Source: Telmatactis stephensoni
Lineage: Eukaryota > Cnidaria > Anthozoa > Actiniaria > Isophelliidae
Direction: 5' to 3'
DNA length: 64,000 nt
NCBI GenBank assembly: GCA_029948255.1
Contig: JALIZF010001823.1
Coordinates: forward strand, 397,001 to 461,000
How positions within the stretch are numbered: the first letter of the stretch is position 1; each line of letters opens with the position of its first letter. The translations under genes and the position numbers were made by a program. The notes beneath the pieces are model-generated. The model had not been told where the DNA came from. It saw nothing but the letters and a program-made list of their open reading frames with translations, and made no database searches. This document shows, piece by piece, positions 21,910-34,150 of this stretch.

Positions 21910-23738
21910 GTTAAACCCAATCTGCAAAGGAAGATTCGTATGTGTGAGCGTGAATAAGTAATCGAAAACCAGCCAATCAGGAGTTAGGTCAAAGTCCAGT
22001 AATTTTACGGGACTGAAAAGTGGAATTTTTTTCAAAATATTGACTAAAAATCCTCAGTTTTATTCTATCTATTTTTTATTGAAGTCCTAAATTAAAAGTG
22101 CTAAGATAAATTTTTTCCAGCGTGATAACTGTTCGTCAGCAGGTATCATATTATTACAGGTAGTCCCTGGAGGGAGAACAGGGAGGGTGAGGGTTGCGTG
22201 GGTAGGCTCCGCCCGAATACTCTACCCATTTATTATGTCCCATTTTCCTGTATTCCGGAAAAATGTGCCAAATTCAAAGACAGTTCAATTCAGGCTCTCG
22301 TCGATACCCAATATATACTTCATTTTGCGAAATGAACACTTGAGCCTCTTAGTGAGCCTGTTATTTTGGAATGAGCATTCATCTGTACCAGCTGAGGACT
22401 TCCAATGGGAAAAATTTCATTTTAGATCCAGACTTACTTGAAAGTTTATTTTCATCACTAGCTCTACTGATTAATTTATCGCATTAAAATAAAGTTATTC
22501 AGTTCAGTAAAAGCTTTTCGATGCATGCCAATTGGAATTGAAGTGACGTTTGATCAGTCTGGTTTATAAACCTTGACATCACGTGACTGGTGGTCCCAGT
22601 ATGTGGTGACCCTACCCCTATACTTGTCAGGTTCGTGATAAATACTGATAGCTAATTGATAGCTACGTGATGTTGATACTTTGATAGATACAGTAGATAC
22701 CGTGATGGCTAGTGACTAGCTACGGGAGCCATGTTTGCTTGCTTGTTGCTCGTTTATAATGCGTAACCGACCTTGCTGAGAACTTCATGCTTGATAACAG
22801 AAAACTGATCCGATATGCTAAAATCAACTGTACCGCTTTAAAGCGTCGCTGGGATTTAGCCACGCGATGACTACCCTGGAAACCAGAGGTTTATTTCTAT
22901 CTTGCCTTTGACGGTTGTAAATCTGACCGTCGGTTGGTCAGTAAAGCAAAATAGTTTCCAGGGTACGCGATGACGTAATTGCATTCCCTCCCAATGTCTA
23001 CTGAACCATCCCCTCTGCCCCTGAGTTAGGTCCCACACAATAGAAAATACGGCGAATCAGAAAGCAGGAAAGCCGTTAGATATTCGGAAGTATATTTAAT
23101 TGGCTTCCCGCCGTTGAGTTGTGATTTTGGTTCATCGTTATATCTGAATCCAAATTTTCAGTTAGCTTCAGTTTTGAAAAACCAGCAGCCAAAAGCGATG
23201 AAAACACTAGAAAGAAACGACTGACTAGGAAACCGATGTCTACATTCAAGGGCAAAGAAATATAATTCTGGCTAACCATCGTAAATTAACGGGCACTCCA
23301 TGTCACTGGCCGCAGAAGGACGCATTTACGTTAAAATAAGACTAAACTCCCAAAAAGAGAGTTACGTGTAACCAAGAGCTCCTCTGCGTGTAACCAGTAC
23401 CCATGGCTAGTCACGAAGGCCTGAAACCTCACGTACGACTTGTGCTACTCTTGATTTGGAAAGTTTGTTTTCACTGTACATTTTTACTCGGGATGCGTAT
23501 AGCTTACTGTGACAAAAGTGTATTTCAAAATTTCCAATGATATGGGTTTCCCGAGGATACAAAGAAAGCAGACGAACCCTAGCTACAATATGTGGCAAGC
23601 AAGGCTAGTAGGTACTATGTACACATATCTACTGTTTTGATAAGTGTTAAAAAAAAATTTGCCAAACATTTTCTTAAGAATTCGTACCTTAAGACCCCCC
23701 TCGGTTGAAAAACATTTGACCGCGGAGTTTGGTGTTTG
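21910..23738. other. 5' flank of the decarboxylase gene, no gene seen
   Basis: Holds the likely 5' UTR and promoter of the minus-strand phosphonopyruvate decarboxylase gene. I see no convincing TATA box or initiator. One Mutator-type mini-element (22872-22965) lies within. Other short frames show no protein-like composition. Confidence 0.45.
22872..22965. mobile_element. 94-bp Mutator-like mini-element, 9-bp TSD
   Basis: TIRs TACCCTGGAAAC and GTTTCCAGGGTA bound the unit. CGCGATGAC occurs directly on both sides (22863-22871 and 22966-22974), a perfect 9-bp duplication typical of Mutator-like transposases. No coding sequence. Confidence 0.85.
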
Positions 23739-23985
23739 TAGCCTGCGTAGCGGCCCGAAAGGGGAGGGGAGGGGAAAGGAGAGAGGAAAAGGGAGGGGAG
23801 GGGACCCTTCCCTCCCTTTTCCCCTCTCCTTTCCTTCTCCTTTCCCCTCCCCTGCCCTTTCCCTAAGATACTTTATTATATTTTGTAATCTTTGATATTT
23901 TGTAAAATCTATAATAACCTACATGTATCTACCCCGATGGTATACAAATAAAGATGATGGTGATGAAGGGCCGCTACGCAGGCTA
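23739..23985. mobile_element. MITE with polypurine/polypyrimidine interior
   Basis: TIRs TAGCCTGCGTAGCGGCCC and GGGCCGCTACGCAGGCTA are almost perfect, with TA at each edge. Inside are mirrored G/A-rich and C/T-rich tracts (23757-23860) that pair with each other. No coding capacity. Confidence 0.75.
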
Positions 23986-24039
23986 GCGCACCAGTACTTT
24001 GATTACTGTGAGGACCACAAGAGGACCAAATCTAATGAC

Positions 24040-24125
24040 AATAACAACTTTATTTACTGAGGGTAGCACTAAATAGTGTACAGAGTGTACTAGTAAACTT
24101 GTGCCGCCCTCGATCTGATATTATC
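24040..24125 (-). mobile_element. LINE/SINE 3' tail remnant
   Basis: On the plus strand TGACAATAACAACTTTATTTAC is followed by a moderately GC-rich block (GGTAGCACTAAATAG to TTGTGCCGCCCTCGA). Read on the minus strand it resembles the 3' terminus of an L2/CR1-type element ending in a simple repeat. No reading frame survives. Confidence 0.35.
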
Positions 24126-25455
24126 TAAATACATTTATAAAAAAATTATAATTCGCAAAATAAATATTATGAAAAAAACCCTAATATAGATATATAGATA
24201 TAGATAGATGAAGAAATATATAGATATATAAGAAATAGTAAGAATATTAGATATAGATAGATGAAGAAAGTGAGCAGCTACGTACGTTCGCAGCCCAAAC
24301 CGTTTTAATACTGGCGTTCAGCCTGAATATTAAGTAAACTAAGGTCAATAGCCTTAAGCTGAACAAAGAGGACTGCTGGACAAATATTGTCCTAACTTGA
24401 CACAAAGAAACATCTGCCCAAACTTCATGGCTGAACTGATTGAAAATTGTGGCTCGAAAAAGAGACGTGTTTATCGCTGGCGTGATTACATATTTAGGGG
24501 TGTCGAATGGTCAAGGCGAGACTTTGCGAGACTCCGATTGTGAGACAAACGTTTGTTTTTTGTTTGTTTTGGTTGTTTTATAGTTAATTTGCGATGACTT
24601 TCAATGTTAGCCTCGCTTCAAAGCAAATTTAATAAGGCTACCAGACTTTGACGGGCCACAAATTCAAACCGGCAAAAATGAACATATTTTAGTTCGATAA
24701 AGAGCAAATCTCTAACAGATCGTTGAATAAAAATAACAAAATTAAAACAATTAAAACTTCAATAATGGAGAAACATTTAGTAGTGCACCGTCAATATGAC
24801 AGCTCCTCATGAGAAAAAGGGCTACACGGAAAGAAAAGGCAAAAGGCCGTATTCTGTGCCTTGAAAATGTGCTGCTAAAACGATTTCCGCTGCCATGGCG
24901 AGGGCACTAAAAAGAATTCAGTTGTTGTCACTCTGAAAAACCCGCAGTTTTTTTAAAAAACGTCAATGGATTTGAACATTCCGCCATCTTGGATTTTCAT
25001 TACCTGTGGTGGGGAGGGTACAGAATTGGATTTTTTTACAAATACATATTATGCATTGAAACTCCCGAAACTGGATCATGATAGATAGTAATAAACTTTA
25101 GACATTGTCAGTTCTCAGATTCTTTTGTTTTAAGTTATAATTTTGAATGTAGAGTGATATTTATATAATTTACATTTGATGTTCCCCTGGGGGAGGGGTC
25201 GTAAGTCTACTTTTGACTTTTCTGCCAATCGCTACTAAAATCAACGAAAAACGCAAAAATTGTAATGAAAATAACAAATTTGAATTGTCAACATTCCTTT
25301 TTACAACGTAGTTTGAATTTAGAAACAATTTGTCTTACAAATATAATATACAATTCTCAAATCAGACACCTTTGAAAACTTTGTTGAGAGCTAATCGTTG
25401 AACAAGTCATCATCGTACTCGTCGTTACTGCTATCGTCGTCGTCAGTGTCAGTTG
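24126..25455. other. Intergenic AT-rich DNA
   Basis: (GATATA)-type simple repeats lie at 24186-24265. No gene is supportable in the rest. A short acidic minus-strand frame ends at 25391 (see findings). Confidence 0.45.
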
Positions 25456-26580
25456 TAAATAAAGGATATGCAATTCAATAGGATACTTGGATATATGAAA
25501 AAATATATAAGAAATAAAATATATAAACATGTAGAACAAATGAAATAATGAAAACAAATAAATGCAAGGTGAAATTAAGAAACAAACAAATATATGCGAA
25601 ATACTGAAATATAAAGTAAATTTGTGAATGAAGGATATGTAATGGGTTAGGAAAAATGGGTATAAAAAATGAAGAAAAAATTATAAATGACAAATATAAA
25701 TGACAAAGAAAGAAAGAAAATGTAGTAAAAAATAAAATGAAATAAAGTAGATAACTAAAAATGTGAAATAAATGAAAGTTATCTAAATAAATAATGAGCT
25801 TTTATCAGGTATTTTTAAATTCGTAAAACAGAAAAAGAATTACCATAGCTGGAAAGAGCATGTTGAAATTAGCAAGACAGTGAAGTTTGGAGGAATTAAA
25901 TCCAAAACTCGCGAGAATATGAATTTTTGAAAAGTGTGAATTTGTAAGAAAACCTTTGCTGGTAGGCATCTCTTGCCAGTACCAGCGAATGTTTTCATAC
26001 AAAATTTCGGTTTCGGAAAATTCACATCTTCGTGAGTTTGAAAGTTACTTCATTCAAACTTCACAGTTTTACTAATTTTGACGTGCTCTTTCCAGCTATG
26101 GTAATTGTATTTCTGTACTGTGACTTTTGGAATTACATGATAAAAGCTCATTGAAAATTTGAATAGAAAAAATGATAGGGTGCATGGGTGTGTGGCATTG
26201 GAATGTGGAGAGGTGAGAAAAGGAATGTAGGGGAATTGTGTGTGGTATAACGTGGAGTGGAAACAATGTGGTGAATAACACGAAACAAAACATAATACAA
26301 TTACAGAAAAATAGTGTAATGCAAACAATTGTGAATAAAGGATATGCAATTCAATAGGGCATTTGTAGGTGTGAATGAATGAACAAATAGTGAATAAGGG
26401 ATGTGTGGTTCATTAGGGCCTTAGGGTGTATGAATTGTGAATAAAAGATAATTTAATAATAATAATTAATAATAATAATTAATAGGGAATGTAAATGTAT
26501 GAATTATAAATAAAGGGTATGCAATAAATAGATCGAGGAAGTAAAAAAATAAAATAAAGAAAAATAAATGAAATAAAAAA
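25450..26580. repeat. Degenerate 'GTGAATAAAGGATATGCAATTCAATAGG' field
   Basis: Related copies begin near 25455, 25624, 26331, 26388, 26436 and 26507, each starting GTGAATAAA/GTAAATAAA followed by GGATATG. Copies vary, and the spacers are AT-rich on one strand. The field is interrupted by fold-back family B copy 2. Confidence 0.6.
25794..26151. mobile_element. Fold-back element, family B copy 2
   Basis: Same ends as copy 1 (ATGAGCTTTTATCA / TGATAAAAGCTCAT), 358 bp, about 90% similar by eye, with differences concentrated at the hairpin centre (TGGTAGGCATCTCTTGCCAGTACCA). Inserted in the degenerate repeat field. Confidence 0.85.
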
Positions 26581-28602
26581 AAACCACGCCGATCCAAGCG
26601 TTAAATACGTTCTCAGAAAAGAATTTCCACAATGCTACTGGGCATGCACACGACTGGTTCGCCGCTCAAGCGTCAAAAACATTACACCATTGATGTGGGA
26701 GGTGTTATGATGTAATGGGGCGTGTTCCTTGGCACGCTCGACTGACATCTGTCTATATATTGTGTCTCAAAAAGTACCCGGCGAACATGGCGAATGATGG
26801 GTAATTAAACTGTGTACATGGTTGAGTAATCACTTCAAAGTAACATTTTTAATGTTGACAAAATAGTTGCCTAGTGACTCATGGGTGATTTAAGATAATT
26901 TCTAACGATACAATAAATTTATCAAACAGATTGGAATTGAAAACTTCCGTGTGGATTTGATGTGGTGTTTTTGTTGTTGTTGTTGTTGTCAGTGTTGTTG
27001 TTTTTGTTTCAGTTTGGTTTTTTAGTTTCAGACTTCCGAACGCCGGAATCGTTCAATTTATAGAATTCAAAAAAACAAAACAAAAACACCGTTGATTAGC
27101 TTAACAACTTTCGTCCAGAGTTCGACTAGCCTGCATAGCCGACGATTCCCTTTCCTTCCTTAAAAGCCCATGCAGGCAGGTTTGTGTTAGAACGTAGCGA
27201 GAGTTAACCTATCGAATCACCATAACCGACAGCAATTGGCTGATTTAAGACTACATGTGAGTTCAAATGGCTCGGGAGGATTTCATTTCCACCATTCCTG
27301 ACGTACGTCTTTCTGATCCCAAAAGCAAATTGGTGTGTCGCGAAAAAAGGAATTTGAATGATGCTATTAATCTGCCTTTAATTCGTGATTGTCTTCGCGA
27401 ATGGCCTTTAAATAGAAACGATTAGGGGTCTAAAAGGGTAAAGAAGAATACGAATTATGAAGAAGAAGAAGAAGTGGAAGTAGAAGAGGAAGAAGAAGAG
27501 AAAGAAGAAGAAGAAAAAGAAAAACAACAATAACACACAACAATATTTCCTCGTTGCACACACATAGGAAGGGGAATTAAAGGGAGAAAAAATAACAAAA
27601 TGACGAAAGAAAAAGGGAGAAACCTCAAAACTGAATCAAGACGCCAGCAAGTGGTATTTTCAAATTATATCAATCAATTATTTACTTTAAAATCATGCAA
27701 ATATTCTAGCGTTTTTGACTGAACTGTTTATCACCAAGGCAACACGACCGAACTCACGTTGCAGTCCCAAGAATCAAGTTTTAGGCAGTTTCTGAACACA
27801 AAATAATGGTATTTTTAAAATAACTGACTAGAAAATCTTAGACGTGACAGCGTTCATATTGAAATACGTGAAATTTGAAGCCCGATTGTAAACTGAGGTG
27901 CAGTTTTGTGATTGAAGTTAAATGTAAAAACCAATGTGGAAGTTAAGGAAGACTACTGTTTAGTTCTACGCTGTGCCTTTTGCCTTCAAAAACAGAAAAT
28001 TTCCCCACTGATATTCTATTTTGCTTTTTGCTCGCCACTTGAAGCTTAATCTTGCGCACGCAATTTCTTGCGTCTACGTTTGGCAAACACGTCTCTGATA
28101 TTTAAACTAAATTAAATAAAATTCATAAGTAACTATCTATAAGGTCCTCATTGAATACCTTCAACTCTGCTGTGTTCAAAGAGTCAACTAAAACAGCTCC
28201 GAGGACTGCTTGCGAGAGGACGGGACAGAAGTAAAAACGACTACGAAGAAAAATCCTATGACCATGCGCAGTGCATCTTGAATTTACCTTCCGGGTTTGT
28301 AGAAAAAAATTGCTAATTATAAACATGGTTTGAATGACATACTGTCATCTGTTAGAAAGGAAGATAACGAGCTGGCAAAGAGGAATTTATACTGATCATA
28401 TTTCAGGACCAGTTGGAATCGTGCTTGTAGTATAAAGCTGTCGTAAGCCAACCGATGATTTAACTTCCCCACCTTCAATCTCTGATGACGCCGTAGAAAC
28501 AAAAGCTCGATCATCGCCGTACATTACATCTTGCAGTGACTGGTCCCACTTGAACAGATCCCGAGGTTTAGCAGGATTTTGAAATCGAACTCCAAGAGTC
28601 AC
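26581..28602. other. Intergenic, GAA-rich microsatellite within
   Basis: A (GAA/GGAA)n purine tract lies at 27456-27530 and a (TTG)n patch at 26970-27005. Otherwise nothing recognisable. Confidence 0.45.
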
Positions 28603-28760
28603 AAGGATGAAGTGGAGCTCAGTTGGTTAATGCGCGGCTTTCTGATGCGAGAGGTCCCGAGTTCAATTCTCTGTCGGATCACCTCACGCTTGTTTCGACT
28701 TCTTTCCATTCCGTGTGTAGCTTTAATTAGCTTTAAATACTCTTAAAACGGAGCACTGAT
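28603..28760 (+). mobile_element. tRNA-derived SINE
   Basis: GGAGCTCAGTTGGTTAATGC (from 28614) fits an A box of an RNA polymerase III promoter, and GAGTTCAATTC (28659-28669) fits a B box 45 bases downstream. Flanks do not form an acceptor stem, so a functional tRNA gene is unlikely. The downstream region to about 28760 would be the SINE body. Confidence 0.6.
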
Positions 28761-31617
28761 GGAAAGAGTGGGGTAAAGAGCGCACTGTCGGCTTCCTGGG
28801 AGACCAGCGTTCAGCTGAAGGAACTACCGACGCTAATTCTATTCAAGTATTCTAGCCGCACAATGCGATCGCATTGGAGAGTGTTGATAAAATTTATGGT
28901 AAATCTTCCGTTGACTTCATGTCAAACCAATTCAAACAGCCAACAAAGATTTCCTTAGCCCAAAAGAAAAAACTAAAAGCAGAACAATGAAATATATATT
29001 TTTCGTCGTATAAGCTCATACTACGCTGTAGCAGGAAAGATCGACACTGAGTTACTTACACGGAATTAAGAATTTTGTAGTTGTCACTGACAATATTAGA
29101 TATTAGCTAGGTCAGTGACAACTACAAAATTCTTATCATGCCTGACTACAATCCAAGCATTTTGACTTACACGGCTAGTAGTCTAGCTAGTTGACGTTTT
29201 GGTGAGTTTTCCCGATCCGCTATTTGTCCGAGTGATTACCGTGATTTTCTGTGAGAACTGATTCGTCGTGATTTTCCCAGTTTCCTATGTGCAACTCGTT
29301 TATCCGTATTTTTGACAAATTTTCCATGCAAAATCACAGTTTATCCAACTGAAGCCCATGCTGACGATTTGTTCCACAAGGCTCGATGACTTTCATTTAG
29401 ACTTGCAACAATCATAGTTACCGTGATCTAGACGTGAAATGGTTGTGATTTTCCGTGTAATCGTTTCGTTTTCAAAAATGTGGCACTGTCAAAGAATTGT
29501 GTAAGAATAAAGATAAGCTGAGTTTTCGAATTCCTCTCAGTACGTTATTTTGGAGGCGCGCGCACTTACAGCTTGTTGAGTGAAAACTATAGTAGTAAAG
29601 TGCAATAGATTTTTCATGACGAATTAGTCAGTGGTCCGTGTGATAGCTGGTCGTCAAACGCTTTAATAATTCCAGCGATTTTGATCCCCCAGGATTTGAT
29701 ACGCGTTTATGATCAATCTATGAAGTCGTGAACTGGTTGCAACGCTCCACTGTCCAAGTTGTGTCAAAAACAAACGATCTTGTTATGCATAGCTTCTTTC
29801 AATAACCTCACAGCAAAGCATGAACCGTGACAATCAATGTTTTATGAACGTAGCCGTAAACAGAGCACTGAATTTCACTTATTGGTAATTTGAAGACGTT
29901 CAAAACTGACTGGAAAAGTTTGTAAGTTTGGATAAATGGGCAAGAAAACGCCTGGTCAGAGCTTGAAAGGTGAGGACGGAATTTTTGTACACTTTTGTCA
30001 GTTTTCGGAGGTGAAAGTTTTACTAGTATCGCGCTGAAATTGTTGCAATCGAAAGAGGCTCAGCGTAACTTCGTCCTCTGTGCGATTTCTAATCAAATTG
30101 TTCCCTAGCATTCTGTACGGTGAATTCAAACCGTTATTGAACTAGATGTTACCTTTACGTTTTTTGATCAACCCAAATTCAAACTGAATGATGCATATCA
30201 TTGTTTCTGATCTTTACTGATGCGAACATTACGGGAATAAAGACATTGCGTGCCATGATATCTTAGTGAATTGCTTGTCAGAGATGCCCTTTTGGACATA
30301 CATTAAAAGTGACAATTTTCTTATTCGGGAATTAAAAAATCTATTAAGATAACAAAACTCGAGATCACTGGTAGCAATTGAATCAGTAACAGAATGATCC
30401 AAGGGAAATGGGTTTGTGAACACGTTCGCGCGCGGCGTTCAAGATAGTCGAGTGATAGAGGTACCATCATGTAGTTAGCTCAATCGTCCGCCGCTATATA
30501 TTTGAAGAGCCTTTAGACTACACTCAATAATAACATGTATTACAAATTTTACAAGACCTCGCTGGTCATACGAATTATCGTTCAAACAATCCAGTATTAT
30601 TGTTTTTGACAAGACATGCTGTTAGGATAACTATGGTCACAAGCATCTTGTGATAAAATATGTACTTATGGGACGTTTACACCAGCGATTTCGTCTCAAG
30701 CTGAGTTCTTCATGAGACGTGTTTACATGGAGACCGAAACAAGAATTCATTTACGTATTCGTGAGTCTTTTCTACCTGGACGACATGAAAGTCTTTCGTA
30801 CAGAGCTAAAACATCGTCACGTGACCAACGCTGGCCTGGAAGAAATCGCTCACGTAAACCAGCCTTAGGAAGACATCGAGAACAGAACTGAAACAAAGGA
30901 TAAAGTCTATCGAATTAAAATGAGAATTAAATAAAAAAGAAAACTAAGAGCCGGATCAAGACTACGCCTACATTGATCTGTCCTGATATTTTAAAATGTT
31001 AAAACGACTTTTTTTGACCTTCTTTTCGCCCTTGAACTCGATATATCTATATGCTGCATGGGACAGCGCGGCAGCCAGATTAAGAATATTTCACAGAGAA
31101 AAAGGGTACGTTTATTACGATTTTTGGCCATAGAATAATAAAAAAGGGTTGACATTTCAAATTACGATTTTAGGAGAGTAGTAAGGACCAAAGCAACGAA
31201 AAAATTTATCAATATTATGATGTTATCGAGACAAAAAGTTTATATGCCTTTTGCGAAATTTAAACGCTGTAGTTGGTGGTCAAGAAGGGCAAATTGATAT
31301 CAATTACTATTTACGTGATGAATTCTCATCTACTGGACAAATCTAGCAGATAAACACCATCATTTTATTAAATTCATTGAAGTTATCCAGTATTTATACT
31401 GTTCAAGTCAGCCATGTATTAGCCCAATCTCAACGGTAGAAATTAACTGAAAATACATAGGCAAAAGGAGAGTATTGCTTAAATTGCTCCTACGAAAACT
31501 AGTGAATTAATCAGCTTTATAAATTTATCTTTTTACAACGGGTACCAGTACACATAAGCACGCAAGGGATTGTTGGTAGATCCCGCTGGACCTAAGAATT
31601 CTGACTGCAGGCGCATA
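28761..31617. other. Intergenic, no gene seen
   Basis: Contains a perfect 24-bp-arm hairpin (29068-29134) and a loose inverted repeat around 30670-30866 (GTTTACACCAGCGATTTC / GAAATCGCTCACGTAAACC). No open frame with protein-like features on either strand. Confidence 0.45.
29068..29134. repeat. Perfect hairpin, 24-bp arms
   Basis: AAGAATTTTGTAGTTGTCAC and onward pairs perfectly with GTGACAACTACAAAATTCTT across a 19-base AT-rich loop. It could be a small MITE or a structured transcript. Nothing nearby tells which. Confidence 0.75.
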
Positions 31618-32315
31618 CCTCTAAAGGTAAAGGTAAAGGTACTTTATTTCCAAATACATTGCAGCCGTGAGGCTGAATTGCGTATTTACAAAATAGAATA
31701 AAATCAAAATTAAAGCTAAAAATTAGTAATTTGTCAACTAAATATATATATATATATATAATAAGATCTAAAAACATATATAATAATAAAATTCCAAACG
31801 GATGGCTAAGATCATAATTAATTATTTGCGCGAATGGCTGATTTAATTATAAAACTATCTCTAAACCTGTTTGTCCGATAACGAGGAATTGAAAACTTTG
31901 GGACATGTCTAAGATTGTAGTTATTACATTCAAATGGTTTTGGCAAGAGGTTGTTTAGTTTATGCTCACTGTCATTTACAATATTATTGAATGTACGCGT
32001 ACAAATATTTTCGTGATGATCGTTAATGATAGGTAAGCCAAGGATTGAAAGTGCGCGGCTGTACTCAACATTGGGGCAAATAATACGCATAGCACGCTTC
32101 TGTAAGCGTTCTAACTCATTCACTAAATACAATGGCAAGGCAAAATGAAAAACGAGTGTAGCGTAGTCGATAATTGTACGTATGCACATTGTATAAAAAT
32201 GGCATAAATCGCTCTGCGAGACGTTAGCTCTTTTCAATTGTGTAAGATAATAGATCCTTTTTGACACCTTCTTAATAACTTCACAAACATGATTATTCCA
32301 TCTAAAATACGTGTA
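31618..32315 (-). mobile_element. 5'-truncated LINE (CR1/L2-type 3' end)
   Basis: The minus-strand frame at 31818-32267, extended to about 32312 as FRWNNHVCEVIKKVSKRIYYL, matches the C-terminal portion of LINE reverse transcriptase proteins (DHI...KRLYFL, YCSLV-like and RLQKRAMRII segments). The 3' UTR ends in repeats of ACCTTT (31620-31641 on the plus strand). The upstream RT is missing, which is typical of 5' truncation. The reading frame is intact over 150 codons, so insertion is not ancient. Confidence 0.85.
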
Positions 32316-32592
32316 GATGCAAAAAATTACTCAGGCAAAGAATTGGGGCAAGTGTCAAACGTGAAAAATTCAGAAAAACAGTGTTTTCTCTTAATTCAAA
32401 GAGTCTCATTGAAAGACAGTTGTATGTAATATGATAATTATGATTGTAATGGCGTTGCGACGCCCATATGAAATCGTGATCTTCAATGTAATAATGCAAG
32501 AGAAAATGAGGTAAGACTACCTCATTTTCTCTTGAATAATGGCAATAAAGGCGATGATGATGATGATTAATATGATAGATGATGATCCTAGC

Positions 32593-33134
<542 letters not shown>

Positions 33135-33267
33135 TTAGCATACTTTTTTTTTAAGAATATAATTTACGTGTATATATAGATATCCCGTATTCAGATCCAC
33201 ATTGCCTAGGCTGTGCCCGCAATGATGTCGACATATATATTGAACTATTTTACCAATAAAGTCTACC

Positions 33268-33269
<2 letters not shown>

Positions 33270-33310
<41 letters not shown>
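33270..33310. repeat. (TAA)n tract 5' of RLE-LINE tail
   Basis: About 40 bases of uninterrupted TAA directly precede the truncated non-LTR element at 33311. A further TAA run follows the element at 33729-33744. Confidence 0.85.
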
Positions 33311-33311
<1 letters not shown>

Positions 33312-33729
33312 TGCGAGACGTCCAGATATTGTGATCATCGACAAAATAAGAAAGAAGGTTAAACCAATCGATGTGTCTGTACCAGCAGACCGCAGGATAG
33401 ATGAAAAAGAAAAGGAGAAGATTGACAAGTATCAAGAGCTCAGAATAGAACTAGAAAGACTATGGGGAATGAAAACAATGACTGTACCAATTGTAATAGG
33501 ATCTTTAGGAGCAATTTCAAAGCAATTCAAAGATCATTTACATAGGCTAGACATCGATAAGATCAGTCTTATAGACATGCAGAAAACCGTACTTCTTGGT
33601 ACTGCACATATACTGAGAAGAGTGCTTCAGCTCTCAGGAGCAGGATAGTTCTCGAGCTAGAAGTAATTAGTTACCAGCAATACTATATTTGTAAATCATT
33701 ATATACCAGTTTGCTGTGAAATAAAAGAT
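33311..33729 (+). mobile_element. 5'-truncated LINE with restriction-like endonuclease tail
   Basis: From 33313 to 33648 the plus strand reads ARRPDIVIIDK...VKPIDVSVPADRRI...EKIDKYQELRIELERLW and ends LRRVLQLSGAG. The RPD...ID spacing is the PD-(D/E)XK signature of the R2/R4/Dong-type endonuclease C-terminal to reverse transcriptase. The frame is intact but RT is missing. A short 3' UTR ends at TGAAATAAAAGA and runs into TAA repeats. TAA on both sides agrees with the TAA-targeting reported for Dong-type elements. Clade assignment is inference. Confidence 0.75.
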
Positions 33730-33776
33730 AATAATAATAATAATTACTGATATTAATTGTTAGGACGAACTTATTC

Positions 33777-34150
33777 GGGGGGGCTCCATTTTAAAAGGAT
33801 CAGGTATGCTCGTCGTATCTCTTAGTGGTAAAAATCAGCGAATTGGTATCTTTAGGGTGTTAACATTGAAGTTTAATTTAGAGTTTAAGCATTTCCTGGT
33901 CTCTCTTAGGGTATCAAAAGAGCCCATCGCTTATTATCTTGTTCTCACAGTGGAAGAAATTTGCCCAACAAAAAGCATGCCGACCGTCCAATTTTATGTT
34001 CATAATAATAATGTTCATTAGCTTGTTATCGCTGGTATCTCTTAGGGGTTAAAAATCGTCCAGCCACGCCCTTTTTAAAAGACTTCCGGTATCTTGGTAT
34101 TTTTAAAAAATTCCGACGAGCATACCCGATCCTTTTACAATGGAGTTCCC
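33777..34150. mobile_element. Fold-back with GGGGGGCTCC ends
   Basis: GGGCTCCATTTTAAAAGGATC...GGTATGCTCGTCG pairs with CGACGAGCATACC...GATCCTTTTACAATGGAGTTCCC. About 370 bp. Related in ends and interior wording (GGGATGCTCGTCG, CTTTTAGGGGTT-like) to the element at 54500-54898. No coding capacity. Confidence 0.7.

Noticed and set aside
21910..22035. Upstream in-frame ATG extending the decarboxylase by 42 codons
   Set aside because: The extension has no family similarity and would bury the leader-like segment that starts at 21909.
28603..28690. Possible tRNA gene
   Set aside because: A- and B-box-like motifs are present but acceptor and anticodon stems do not pair; a SINE head is the better explanation.
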